Below are positions 40,124 through 52,300 of a DNA stretch of 64,000 bases, in pieces. The position numbers and the translations under genes are program-made. This DNA comes from Cloeon dipterum (lineage: Eukaryota > Arthropoda > Insecta > Ephemeroptera > Baetidae): positions 26,061,681 to 26,125,680 of the forward strand of contig NC_088786.1 in the NCBI RefSeq assembly GCF_949628265.1. Direction: 5' to 3'. Position 1 is the first letter of the stretch; every line of letters starts with the position of its first letter. Under the pieces are notes generated by a model. That model saw only the letters and a list, made by a program, of their open reading frames with translations, made no database searches and was not told the origin of the DNA.

Positions 40124-40912
40124 ATGTTTCAGGAGCTACCCAAGAGTGTTGAAAGAGCTGAAGAGTTTTTCAGAAATTACAAGGAAAATTTCCACATGAG
40201 ACAAATCATACAGGCTGAGGAAAATGCCTACAATTTTGCAGATTCAATTCAGCAAGCACTCGCGACACTTTCATCGCAATTGAACGAGAAAAATGTTGAA
40301 CTTGAGGTTTGTTACAGACAAGTATGTCAGGAAGTATTAAATCATCAACATTGATGATTGCAGGAGACAGTGTCTGCTATTCAGGATGCAAAAAGAAGAA
40401 GGAAAATACTAACTGAACAGTTGAAGGAAGCAAGCCTTGAGGACAGGAGAGCATTAGAGAATAAATTGTGTGCTGTTGAAGAAGTGCGCAAGGACCTCGA
40501 AAAGGAAAAACAAGCCCTTGTGATGCACTTTGAAGACAAAAAGATGTGCATTAAAAACAGGAATGTCATTGTAAGTCTACTCTATAAAGTTCATTCCAGT
40601 ATCTTCTAATTATGCTCTTCATTCAAGGATCAAATTGATGCTCTGCGAGTTCCAAAATCTCTGTTTTCTCACTATCTCCAGCTGAGTATTTCCACTACAG
40701 ATCATAACCATCAAGTTCTTTTGAAGTTTCCCTACAGAGATGGCCAGCAATCATTGCAGATTATATTTGACACTGAGAAGCGGATTGTGTGTGAGCCGCA
40801 AACTGAAATATCGAAATTTTCGAAAGAGTTGAACAAAGAGGGTAATGTCACAATGTTCTTGTTCAAAGTTTGGAAATATTTGAGATCGAAAGAGAAATCT
40901 CAGCTCAACTAA
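40124..40912 (+). CDS. SPC25: Spc25-like kinetochore protein
   Basis: Likely subunit of the NDC80 kinetochore complex, which ties microtubules to centromeres. Three exons with phase-0 introns (40124-40306, 40364-40570, 40628-40912) encode 224 residues, the length of human SPC25. Residues about 20-135 are strongly coiled-coil (runs such as LEKEKQALVMHFEDKK). The C-terminal 80 residues look like the small RWD-like globular domain: a beta-rich stretch (VLLKFPYRDGQQSLQIIFD), then an acidic/polar loop, then the helix FLFKVWKYLR at the place of the conserved F-L-x-x-V-R-K helix. Sequence identity is low, as is usual for the family, so the call depends on length, layout and the C-terminal pattern. 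Confidence 0.6.
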
Positions 40913-41274
40913 TTCTCATGTGTACATGATATAATTAAAGCCTTAAATCTCTATCAGCTCTGATCTTGGTGTACCTAGGTCTACTTCTGGTCCTTTTTAA
41001 CAACTCTTATGTAAATAGATAAATAGAGGAATTAAAAATATTATTTAGTTATGTATACCAAGCAATTTGAAGCGTTTATTTCTCTTTGGACAGCAAGCAT
41101 GTTAAAAATGATTAAAATTTGAGACAAAATTCTCATATGTTCACAATTCCAATAGAAATTAATTTGTTTCAAGGCAACCATAGGATTAAATGCAAACTAA
41201 TACAGCAGGTTGATGATTGTGCTAATTTCTGCTAGCATGAAAACTTATGATATACACAGGACAAATAAGACACG
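40913..41274. other. Spacer between convergent SPC25-like and ZDHHC23-like genes
   Basis: A 362 bp AT-rich interval holds the two 3' UTRs. An ATTAAA-type signal near 41030 could serve the SPC25-like gene. Nothing else is visible. Confidence 0.45.
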
Positions 41275-42628
41275 TTAAACATGTAAATTCAACCTTTTGC
41301 TTTTCGATGACCCAGGGAAACAACACTTTTTCTCATGTGACGGTATCTGCGACCATTCATAAAGCGAGTACCCAAGGAGAGCCAAAAAGAGGTGACGCAC
41401 TATCGCAATGGACAAAATTACAGCCACTATGAAGCTGTAAGCACCTCCAACAAAGCAAAGTGCAATACTGTAAAATAAAAAGGGTCAACTTAATCGCCAT
41501 TATCAAAATTTAGGAGCATGACTCACTAAAAGTCGTAAAATACATCACTGCAGTCATCAGGGACTAGAATGGAGTCCATCAAGAGGAAGGGGTGGCAGGC
41601 AGTAGTCAACACTAAGTACGAGTACAGGAACAACGCGCATGTAGTCAACACACTTCCAGTCAAGAATTTCCGCACGTTTTTACTACCAATGCAACAGTCA
41701 AGCCTACAACATGAAAACTTAGGAATTTTGTTGCTTCTATTGAACTATTCGACAGCTCACCAATAACAGTGGTAGTCAGCTCTCAGCACACAGTGATCAC
41801 AAATGCTGCAGTGCATTGTGTCCTGTGGACACTTGATCCTGCAAACCTTGCAGGCTTGGTTGCTTCCTTCTTCGTCACCCATCGCTTGGGTAGAGGTGAA
41901 TCGGGCGGCGCACAGAAGTGAAATACCCAACATCAGAAGAACAATGAATACAAAGTTCTCAGATGGAAGGATTTCTAGGCGGGGGATTACGATGAACTCA
42001 AATATAAGGAGCAAACTTATAGCTGAGGTCACCGACCAGGAGAGGAAAAATTTGGATCTAGGATTTATTTCGCCGTAAAATTTCTTGGCGTAAAAAATAA
42101 TGAAAGGGATGAGAAGGAATGTGATGAATGTACACCACACATTCACTGATGCAACTAAAGCAAACAGTGGAAGCAAAACTGTGGGAAGGACAACGTCTAA
42201 AGGGACAGTCTTTGCTCCACCGCGCCATGGGATACGACATCTGTCTTGAATCACGCGGTACATGTTCAAGTGTATGTCAGCAGGCATAGATCTCCCCGTC
42301 ATAGTTCTGTAAAAAATTATAATTTTTTAGTGCTTTACATTGCAATGCGCGCTGAGCTAGAAATTTACTAGGTCTCGCACACATTTTCTTGCAAATAGGT
42401 GGCTTATGTATCCAATTCTTAAATAATATAAACCTGTACTACAATTATAATTAAATATGTATTTACCACTAAATAATACACAACCTACCGATCAAAATAT
42501 TCGTCAACATGTTCGCAATCACATAAACACCCAAGCAAGTGACTCCTTTGATTTTTCAAATTAACATATTCACAGCAGCATAAAAAATTGTTGCTGTCGT
42601 CCTCTTCAATGATAAAATATTGGTTCAT
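41275..42628 (-). CDS. ZDHHC23: ZDHHC23-like palmitoyltransferase with DYHC motif
   Basis: Membrane S-acyltransferase family protein, about 351 residues in four exons: 42489-42628, 41761-42306, 41527-41703, 41275-41467. The N terminus carries the cysteine-rich element CCCEYVNLKNQRSHLLGCLC, which matches the start of vertebrate ZDHHC23. Several hydrophobic segments follow, then the cysteine-rich domain (CKVCRIKCPQDTMHCSICDHC) and the active site. That site reads RADYHCYW: the catalytic cysteine (Cys227) and Asp224 are present, but the first histidine of DHHC is tyrosine (Tyr225). Two further membrane helices and a basic tail (SKSKRLNLHV) end the protein. The start is the ATG just before the cysteine element. 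The exon begins at an acceptor, so a 5' UTR exon lies upstream. Confidence 0.8.
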
Positions 42629-42745
42629 CACCCTCTCAGAGTCACATGAAGAATGAACTGGCAGCTGCTGCAATTATTACAATACGTACATACTTAGGAA
42701 ATTAATAGTGTCGGTCATAAGGAAAATTAGAAACTAGACAAAAAA

Positions 42746-42869
42746 TCGTCCTGGTATGTAGCGGTAAAATTGCCCAGAAAAGGCAAAAGCTATTCACCAG
42801 TGAAAATTTAGGTCTTTGTTGAGCGATGCGCAAATATCTAATTGCGCAATTTTACCGCTAACAGGACGA
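42746..42869. mobile_element. MITE-like element with imperfect terminal inverted repeats
   Basis: The left arm (42746-42773) starts TCGTCCTG and continues TAGCGGTAAAATTGC after a 5-base gap. The right arm (42846-42869) is its reverse complement, ending CCGCTAACAGGACGA, with a 1-base gap at the same place. About 72 bp of unique sequence separate them, so the whole element is about 124 bp and noncoding. Size and structure fit a miniature inverted-repeat element. A clear target-site duplication is not visible in the A-rich flanks. It sits upstream of the ZDHHC23-like gene, in the region shared with U2AF1. Confidence 0.55.
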
Positions 42870-43473
42870 AATATATACGTAATTGGCATACATACCTTAA
42901 TACTAGATAATAATAGTTAAACATAAAATATACATAAAACAAATATTATTTAATAAACAAAGTAGCAGATCACAACAACACTGAACCACTGATGACTACA
43001 ATTAATTGGGTGTGTCTCAATAATATGTTATACATATCAGTGTTTTGTTTAAGAAATTCGTTTTACCAACTGAAATAAAGTTTTACTTAACCCATCGCCC
43101 TCAATGACTCTGAGATTGTTGTTTATGTATCTTATAGATTTTTAATTTCGAAAAAAGTTTAAAAATATCAAAATAAATCAATTCTTAAATAAATAATATT
43201 GTATTTAACCAGAGAAATTTTCATCGATTAAATTTTAATTCCAATTTACCTCGATGGAGTTTAGTGATCGAATTTTAGAGATAACTCACAGCTCGCAAAA
43301 TAGTTATTAAGTTTTGTTGGTGAAACTGACAAGAACGGCTGAACGCCTGTACTGTACTGCGCCTGTGCCTGTGTACGCCTCTAATGCTGTTGTTGTTGAT
43401 CGTGCTTCATTGACGGTGGTAGAAGATCGGCTTTTTCCACAATTTCTCTGGTTTAAGCCGATATTCCTGAAGG
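42870..43473. promoter_or_regulatory. Divergent region between ZDHHC23-like and U2AF1 genes
   Basis: The first 400 bp are AT-rich and featureless. From about 43.30 to 43.45 kb the sequence becomes GC-richer, with a GTT/TGT triplet run, and leads into the U2AF1 start. This is the likely U2AF1 promoter and 5' UTR. No TATA element is obvious. Confidence 0.4.
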
Positions 43474-45165
43474 ATGGCTGAATATTTGGCCTCTATTTTC
43501 GGTACCGAAAAGGACAAGTAAGGAAAATAATGTTTGAACTTTATTAGTTCAGTAGCGTGCAATATTTTTTGCTTCAATTTCGTTGCATTGGAACCCCCGC
43601 TCCGTGAAAAGCGTGTTTTAGTTAAGAAACTTACGAAACCAATTCGTGATCATCTTTTTCTAATTATCTCAACCATTATTCGACAGGCACATTTATGCCT
43701 GTGGAGGTTCAAGTTAATTGAACACTAAAATGTTCTTATTTTCAGAGTAAACTGTTCTTTTTACTTCAAAATTGGAGCTTGCCGGCATGGAGATCGATGC
43801 TCTCGTATTCATAATAAACCAACATTCAGTCAGGTATGTTTTTAATTTTTATTTTGAGTTTGTGTAACCAATAAAGAGCTGTTTACAGACCGTGCTGCTG
43901 CAAAATTTGTACGTCAATCCTCAAAATTCAGCCAAATCTGCAGATGGGTCTCACTGTAAGTATTATCGAGTTGTGTTCCACATGAACCTAATTTTTACTA
44001 ATTTGTGACCAGTTAAAACTATTAAAATCACTTGGACTTCCTCCAAAATGCTCAAACAGTAATTTATATATTTTTTATACTTAGTTTCCCCTTTGCAATA
44101 TTTTTTCACGTTGTTACTACATGATATTGATGTGAGATTGAAGCAATCAAAGCAAATTTATCATTTAGTGTAAGTTTGAAGAAGGCCTCTGCTACTGTTT
44201 AGATGTACTAATGCGCAATTTGTTCTCCAGTGATTGCAAATGTGTCTGATGAAGAAATGCAGGAGCATTACGACAATTTCTTCGAAGACGTCTTTGTGGA
44301 ATGCGAAGATAAGGTATGTTTTCTAACATGAAACTTAATCGTCTTTAATTCAATGTTTAAATAAACGTCATTAGTATGGGGAGATTGAAGAGATGAACGT
44401 CTGTGACAATCTTGGTGACCACCTTGTCGGAAACGTGTACATCAAGTTCCGCAGAGAAGAAGATGCCGAAAGAGCGGTATCTGATCTAAACAATCGCTGG
44501 TTCGGTGGTCGACCAGTCTATGCCGAACTCAGCCCAGTAACGGATTTTCGCGAAGCATGTTGCCGTCAGTATGAGATGGGGTGAGCAATATTTATTTTCA
44601 ATTTACGTCAAGTGTATTGGGTCAGAAATAAAAGCCAATGAACACTTCATTGGTGAATCAAAAAGTTTACTTATCAAAGTTGCAAAGAAGGTCTTTTATG
44701 CTAAATCCATCATTTTCAATAATTTTTATTGAGTGCTTAATATGTTATTAATATTTTATTTTAGGGAGTGTACTCGCAGCGGCTTCTGCAACTTCATGCA
44801 TTTAAAGCCTATCTCCCGTGACTTGAGGCGCTACTTGTACAGTCGCAAGCGTAAGGGCGGTCGCAGGTAATTATCCAATATATTATTGTGTTCAAATTGT
44901 ATCTAAATTTTATCTCATTTTCATTGGACTGAAATCAATAACCAACACCTGAGTGACCTTATATATTTAATTGTGAGTTAAACTGCTATACTTCAATCAC
45001 ACCTTAAACTACCATATTTTTACATGCAAAACTGATTCATTTCCGATTTCCAGATCTCGCTCTCCTCACCGCAGATCTCGCTCCAGAGAAAAACGCTCCC
45101 GCTCAAAGGAACGTCGTCGCAGGAGTCGCTCCCGTGACAGAGAGGGAAGGTCTGGACGCTATTAA
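43474..45165 (+). CDS. U2af38: U2AF1, splicing factor U2AF small subunit
   Basis: Recognises the AG at the 3' splice site as a heterodimer with U2AF2. Exons 43474-43517, 43746-43833, 43889-43955, 44231-44313, 44375-44580, 44765-44866 and 45054-45165 give 233 residues. The N terminus [15 protein letters not shown] is nearly invariant in animals. The first CCCH zinc finger uses Cys18, Cys27, Cys33 and His37, with Ser34 conserved. The UHM domain follows ([35 protein letters not shown]), then the second CCCH finger ([13 protein letters not shown]). A compact Arg-Ser tail of about 40 residues ends RSGRY and lacks the glycine run of the human protein. It is convergent with the dynein gene; the stops are only 144 bp apart. 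Confidence 0.97.
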
Positions 45166-45309
45166 GAAACCGGTATGTGCATCGCGCGCTCGAACATTTT
45201 CCATTTTTAATCCATGTATTAGAATAATTGAGTGTAATTTGATTAACATAAACGATATCTTGTGAAGTGGAGTAACTCCTCGCGTTTCGAATTACGCCTG
45301 TAAAACCTA
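45166..45309. other. Very short spacer between convergent U2AF1 and dynein stops
   Basis: Only 144 bp separate the two stop codons. The 3' UTR of each transcript probably runs into the other gene, so the mature mRNAs may overlap tail to tail. No canonical AATAAA is visible in either direction within the spacer. Confidence 0.5.
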
Positions 45310-48300
45310 TTAATCTGGTAGTTGGCAAAGTAGGGCGACTCCGCGGAGAATCCAGTGTTTGGGGTCTGTGTTTGTATTAAGTTGAACCGAAAATAGGAAA
45401 TTTGAGGAAAGACCAGACGAGTTGATAACGCCGCGCCGCTCTGACGTTTGGTAAACTGGGCAAGTGTATTTTTTTCCATCGTGATGATTCGATGGAAGGA
45501 ACGACTTCAACCAAATCTAGAAGCAATCATTAGTCAATTAAATTAAAAGCTTGCTAAAGATTGCCTTGGGAAACTCGCTGTATGGACCGTTTTTCACTAT
45601 CTCGGCTAGGCAGTTATTTTCTGCATCCCAACTTGCACCATTGAGATACAATCCAGACACAACAACGCCTTTGTCGATCAATATGTCATCTCGCAAAATC
45701 TTTGCGTTTCAATTTGTTAATTCAAGTAGTAAATTGACGAAACTGATATTTACCTCGCACTCAATTATAACCTTTTCCGCGTCCAATCCGTCAAAAGTTT
45801 CAGGGCTACAATTTTCCAATAAAATTGACAAAAAGCTGTTGGGCGCAAAAAATCCTGGAAGCCAAAACACGTTCAGCTGACCAGATTGCAACCAATTCTA
45901 GAATTAAAGAATATCAGATATACATGCTTTGACTTTCAATTCAAATGTACCCGAAAGAACTGAACTCGTTTATTTAAATCAGAGATGAATGCTTTTAGCG
46001 ATTTAATGCACGCGTAGCACTTTGGTTTCCAACACTCAGGAATTCGGTTTGCGGTCAAGCTCGCTGCGAGTTCTTCCAATTCAGAATGCATTTTTTCTTT
46101 CCCTTTAAATATCATGGCTGTATTATATATAACAATAATAATACAATTATACCTTGCATGGCCTTAACGAAATGTTCAAGTGAACACCACATGACATTTA
46201 ATAACTCGTTGTACTGGATTAAATCCTGCATTAAAACTGCTTTCAGTGGTCCTGCTACTGTATCCGTCGCTTCACCTAGATCAAATTTGCTTGGCAGGGC
46301 GCTTATTATCCCTTTTGCATTTTCAACCAATTCTTGCTCATATTTTGAGGCAGAAACTTTGGCAATAACCTAGAGACCGCTCTTGTTAAGTGTTAAACAA
46401 TAAAAATAATTAAATTACGCACCTTAAAAATGAACTCCTCCTGTTTCACCACGGGATAATTATCAATTTCAAAGAAAATTTTAAAAATATGATTTTTACC
46501 TGGGACAGATGCAGGTCTGAAATGAATTTTATTGCTAGGCTCTCGTCAGTCTTTTTACCAACGCTGTTGCTAATACCACAGAGCTCTGGCTCGTTTCTAT
46601 TAGGGAGCTTTTTTATGTGGTTAACCTGCTCGTCATATTGAAAGTTCACGGGATACTTGAACAGTTCTAAAAAAACAATTCTACAATTGTAGTCGGTCCT
46701 AAGCTCGCGTGAAATACCTAGTTTGTCGCAGAAAAAGTTGCAATTCTCAACGCTCGGTCGACAGCACTCAGCAAGTAGATTCTCGAGACATCTCTGGTCC
46801 CAGGGATCAAACATAAGTCCGCCGTAATAGCACTCACTCGCGACATAGTAAACGAAATGCAGGGAGAGCTCCTATACGATGAATTAATTATTGACACTCA
46901 GCAGATTAAATAATTTTTGTATAACCGTTGAATTTATTAAAATCGATTGGAGTTGCACTAAACTCGATCTGAGATCCGACTCGGTAAACTTGTAAGGTTC
47001 TGTCCAACCGAGGGGCCTGAACATGGTACGCTGCATAGTCAGGGCGTGGAAGAAGCAAAAACTATACAGTAATTTTCTAAATTCCGAACTCAGTTTGCCA
47101 CAACTTTCGTAAAAATCAAGGTCCGAGATAGGGTCGCTGGTGAAAGTCCTGAAACACGTTTCAACAGTCGCATTATTTTTGAACGGACTCTTACTCAACT
47201 CACATCAGCATATTATTTTTCACTGAGATGGGTGGATCAAATACAATCTTGATGCCTGTTTGCAAAAGTGCTTCTGGAAAGTGATCGGTGGACACTGACG
47301 AAAGCCACAATCTAAACTCGGGATGCGTTGATTCCGCTCCCAATCCGTCGCAAATCTAATATAAAAAATGTTTAGTTGTGGGTTGGCTAGCCTTTTGCTC
47401 TCGACCTTTTCCAAATGGATCATCCAATCAGGTTCATAGTGGCAATTTTGCAACAAAACCCATGACCCAAGTTTCACTGCTTCCTCAATAACCAATGCCG
47501 CTGCTTGACCCTGGTTTTCGCCCAAAGATATGATTTGCATCTTTTGGGTCACTCGCTAGAATTCGCAAATATTAGAGTGAAATTTTCACTACGGTTTGCA
47601 CTCACCATGTCGGTGGCAAACTTTAGAAGGGTCGACGTAGGATCAGAGCCTGGCTGGTGCATAAAAATCAAGGCGTTTTTGCACGAAGAAGCAGAAAACG
47701 ATGAGGGCAGATTGAACAATGGCGGGTTAACGTAATCTGCTCCAAGAATTTCTGGGAAAATCGGTTTTAATTTTGACGCTTGAAACTAGGGTTAGGACAA
47801 CCTTGAATTAAGTTGGTTGCAGTTTCTACTAACATGTCAGGTCGGATGCATTTTAGAATCAGTAAAACTTTAAACTCTTCTACTTTAACTGGGCACATAT
47901 CTAGACTTTTGGTTTTTGTTTCATAGAACTCCTTCCATTGATTTTCATTTTCTTTTAAATTATCTCTCAAATGCTGAAATTCATTAAACGAAATCGTCGT
48001 GTCCTTTGCATTTACATAATATGTCCTTACTTCATATCCAGATAACTGAAAAAGAGCATTTAACCTTTGCCAACAGGACAAAGACAACCATTCAAAGCAG
48101 CTCTCATTCGATTCATCTCTTTGGAATTCGTTTTCGAGCAGAAACTCCCACTCTTCCTCGTCGAGATTAATTTTTTTCGTAGCCTTCGCAATCAATACTG
48201 CGAATATTATTTTATCCTAAGGGAAAAATCAAAAGTGTATTTTTTGGATTGTTTGTTCAGTAAATTTGAAACCAACCTTTTCAAAAACACATGGCATAAC

Positions 48301-49374
48301 GCTTTGATATAGAGTGAGTGACAACTGCGTTCCCAAGTCTTGCATGCGTTTTTGCAAGTCCTCCACCCGTTCGGTTGTATCAATCACATTGATGAATAAA
48401 TCTGTATACCAGGCAAGAGAAAATTTGTACATAGGCTCTAGAGCAGCCAGCTGGACGAGGCTGAAGTACAAATTGCTGGCGTTCTCCGCCACCGGTTCAT
48501 ATAGTAAACGGGACTTGTCGATTGACACCTCGGTCTGGTCGTTGTTAACTTTTTTCTCGATGACCTCGTTGATCAACGTTTTGGCCAGGCAGACGGCTTG
48601 CACTGCCATATCGTCCTCCAAAATGTCGCCGCTAGATGCCCAGATTTCGTCCAAGATTTTTAAGTCTAGCTCTCGTAGTTGTCTGTAGAAGATGAAATTC
48701 CAGTAATTGGACATTCTTTTTAAAAAATTATAAATACCGTAAATTATCTGCTCCTGTGGTCATGATTTGCGACTTTTCTGACTCGAGGTCTGGCCTTTCC
48801 CTCTGTACAGTTACTGATAGCAGCTGTTCTTGCAAACCGAGCGGGGTCAACGCTAAGTTGATCAAAGTAACCTTTGAAGCGAATTCGGGCGACATCTTAA
48901 AGCTTCTTTTGCGTGTGGTGATGTAAAGTCTGCTCACGATATATTTTCATAAAAGCAACGACATATTTTTAAAAAGTTTACCTGAAATTTGGATTGTATT
49001 CAATCACTGAATCACCAATCTTGACGGCGACCATGGTTCCTTGTTTAAAAGTCTGCTTCATCAGCAGTGGGTCCAGTATGGGATCTAGCTCCCCACTTAT
49101 ATTTTCTAACAGCACCTAACAGAAACATGAACTAGTATTTCTTCATTTTAACACCTTCACTACTTACAGCTTTTCCGTTTTGAATGCACGAATCCAAGTT
49201 TCTAATGTAGTCAGAATCGCACAACCGCAAAACCTGTAACTGATTTTGCCCTTCGATGGCTCTAATCCACCTGCAATTTACATATATTTAAAGTTAGCTT
49301 ATCGCAAAGTGAACAAAACTCACTTATTCGCTTGTCCCTCAGGATCAATAATAAGGGGCCATTTTTCCGAATGC
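45310..49374 (-). other. Dynein heavy chain segment 4: AAA5, AAA6 and C-terminal cap
   Basis: Exons 47-65: 49324-49374, 49168-49270, 48982-49115, 48738-48932, 48277-48682, 48031-48216, 47802-47973, 47606-47751, 47406-47555, 47204-47355, 46926-47148, 46718-46871, 46500-46666, 46423-46440, 46153-46369, 45951-46102, 45754-45897, 45598-45699, 45310-45516. Landmarks: [13 protein letters not shown] (AAA5), [30 protein letters not shown] with [10 protein letters not shown] (AAA6), and [17 protein letters not shown]. Exon 46423-46440 encodes only six residues. The last intron (45517-45597) removes in-frame stops and joins in phase. Confidence 0.8.
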
Positions 49375-52300
49375 CTAGTTATGTTTTAAAATATTAAGAG
49401 TTAAATTAATTTTTTTAATATACTTGATAATCACAGCGCTTCCCATTACGAAAGAATCGCTCAAAGGGAGACCGATATTGTTCCAATCCAGCAGCTCTAC
49501 TTTGTCCCCTAAGACAGTGCTCAAATTGAAGTGCTCAGGCTGCGCAGAGCACACCAGACCCTTAGCATTGACCGCCTGGACCCATTTGGTGGTTTGCTGG
49601 CTCCGTAAATTAGGGCCAAACGGACCCAAATACGCAACCGATGCCGCGCACACGAGCATGTCCCCTTTTAAAATAAAAAATTAAATAAAATTATGCTTGG
49701 ATTATAATTTTAGTTTGCCTGTAATAGACTGAAAGCTTTGTGCTAGCTCTTTTGCCCTGGCTTGCCATTTGCCAGTCTCGCCAAGAAGTGCCGCGAGGAG
49801 TTCTTCAGAACGCTTGATTTTTTTCTGGCACAACTCCAGCCTCGAGTGTAGCTCTTCCCTTTGTGCCTGGGCTTGCACGAGGTCAGCCTTCGCGTCAGTC
49901 AATTTACTTTCAGCCTCTCTCAGAGCCGTTTCTTTTTCCTTTAAAGTTAAAATTTATTTTGGTTATTTCAAATAGTGGCTAGGAATTTTTTTACTTCTAA
50001 AACGGTGCTCGCGTTTTGCAGTTCCTCCGTCGCCTCGGCCAGAAGCTGCCGCTTCGGAGCTGCAGTTTTGACTGCCACGTCGTAGTTGTACAGGGCAATG
50101 ACCCACCGGCATAAAACTAAGTTTTTGTTAAATTCAATTAATTGAGCAAGCGGGTTTTAATTAATTTAATTTGCCTTCCGTCACTGGAGCAACGGCTTTT
50201 AGTTTATCTGGATCGAATGTGTCATCTGAAATAACTCGCTCTTGGATCTGTTTTGAGGCCTTTGATGGAATATTTTCCTTGTCGATTTGCATCAGGCCTT
50301 CAACAAATTTAGGGTCAGCCAGTAATTTCTTTCCTGGGCCCCAATAGTCGTCCATCGTTTTGCCGGGCGCATTTGGATTCGCGACCTTTTCTGATTTTGC
50401 GTCCTATATATGATAGCATTTTACACAGTTCAACATCATATAAATAATAATTTACTTTCATCAAGCAAATCGCTTCCATCAGCAACTTGAGATTCTTTGG
50501 CGGACTTTTCATTCCCCTTAGCGCTGATAAATCCGAGAGGGACAAATTCTCCAAATTAGCAGTTGCCTCGTCAAGTGGTGCCAGCATTTCGCAAACACAC
50601 GATTCGCACTCCTCTTGCAGAACTTTCACCCTCTCTCTTTTTTCTTGGACCAGCTCACGCTCAACTAGCACCTTTTGCTCGGTCTTTTTAATGAAGAAGA
50701 ATGCTTGTGAGAAATTGATATTTTTAGTTTTTCATTTCTTACTTCCGTGACGTCTCTAGTTTCATTTTCAACCGCCACTGATCCCTGCTCGACAAGTTCA
50801 GCCGATTTTCTCAGTTTCGGCATTAGATTTTGAATTTCCTCTTGCATCTCAGGAACTTCTTTTTCTGCCCCTAATATTTTGTCCGCTGCTGTATTACATT
50901 TCTCTTGGGCTTCCATTACGTATCTTTCGATTCCAATTTGATTTTAAATATTTTTATTTCATACTTGAGTACCTTCTTTTATCAATCAGAATTTTCTTGA
51001 ATATCTTCAGAAAATCAATGTAGGTCGTGGGCGTGATTAAGCTAAAGAAATGATTTTTGGCTTTTTTAGATAAAGCCTGAGCGTCGGCGTGGAAACATTT
51101 GCACAAATCGATGCACGTTTGCAATTCATTGCCCTCCAGACCGCAGTAATTCAAAACGTTCTCTGCTACATCTTGCAATGCGTCATCAGGCCAGTCCTTG
51201 AGGGGTTTTTTTTATCACAAAATACCACAATAAATTTAAATTTACCAAAAACCAATTGATGGTGCAATTATTTATTAGAGCTGGAAACTTTTGTAATCTT
51301 CTCTTGAAGTTTTTTGAGTCTGGGTTGAGACAAATTATGATATGCAGCTGATCTCGCAGCTTTTGCAAGAAAAAGTTCAGCAAAGCTGGGTTGCTGCCAT
51401 CCGTCTGTGTAGTTTGATAATTGGTTTGATATGATGATAAAAATTTTCTGTTTGCTCGCATACTTGCACTGATTTGTCCCTTTGTTTGTCAATTTCTCCC
51501 ATCTTCTCCACAATTTCCGCTTTTTCGTCAGGAGTTATTAAGTTCGCTATCTCTCCAGCACAAAGCAAGTGATTTACATCCTCTAAATAAATTTCGCTCT
51601 TTTCCTATAAATATCGTTTTTAGCGACATAACATACCTGTAAAAATAATTTATAAATACCTGCTCATCCGAAAAGAGTAAAACTACGTTCTGATCTGAAG
51701 TTCCGCTCCTAATCAGCAGTTCTTTAATGTCTTCACGCCATTTGGTTGTTGAATAATTTTTGTTTATGTCGGGCTGGAAAATATAAGGTTCCAATTAATG
51801 CGAGAGAAGCACGCTGGCTCTACCTGGTACAGTTCGTAATAGCATATTGACGCTGCCAATCGCGCCAGTGATTGTTTCCCCAGGCCCACTGGGCCGACTA
51901 GAAGGCCGTGGCTCCTTGGTTGCTTCAGTAGCCGACAAATTCGGGATAAGTGCTCCATTGCGTATCTGTAACGTCAGTTGAAAGAACTAAATTTAATGTA
52001 TTGACAAACTGGCAAACCTGAACATGACCAGTTCGCCGGGCTTCTTCGACATGCTGTTGTATTCACCGAGACACCTCTCGACAACACTTCTCAAATTGTC
52101 GATTTCGTGCACTTCACTATAATTTCGGGCGTCTGCTTTGGGATTAGCGAAGTCGCAAAACAGTAGCTGCCGTAGTTCCAGCTCCGTGATTCGCTACAAA
52201 CACTCGTGCGAGGAACTGTCTTGCTACAGTTAATTAATTTAAATACCGGATTTTCCTTCGTGGCCAAGTGCTTGAACATTTGATCCATGTCGTTGCCCAG

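Noticed and set aside
45517-45597. In-frame stops near the dynein C terminus suggesting a pseudogene
   Set aside because: An 81 bp intron with GTGAAA donor, CTAAT branch-like motif and TCTAG acceptor removes the stops and joins conserved sequence in phase.
47356-47405. Open frame reading through in the wrong frame in dynein AAA6
   Set aside because: A 50 bp intron (47356-47405) between LEK and the [11 protein letters not shown]-type phrase restores the conserved frame; the read-through frame lacks it.
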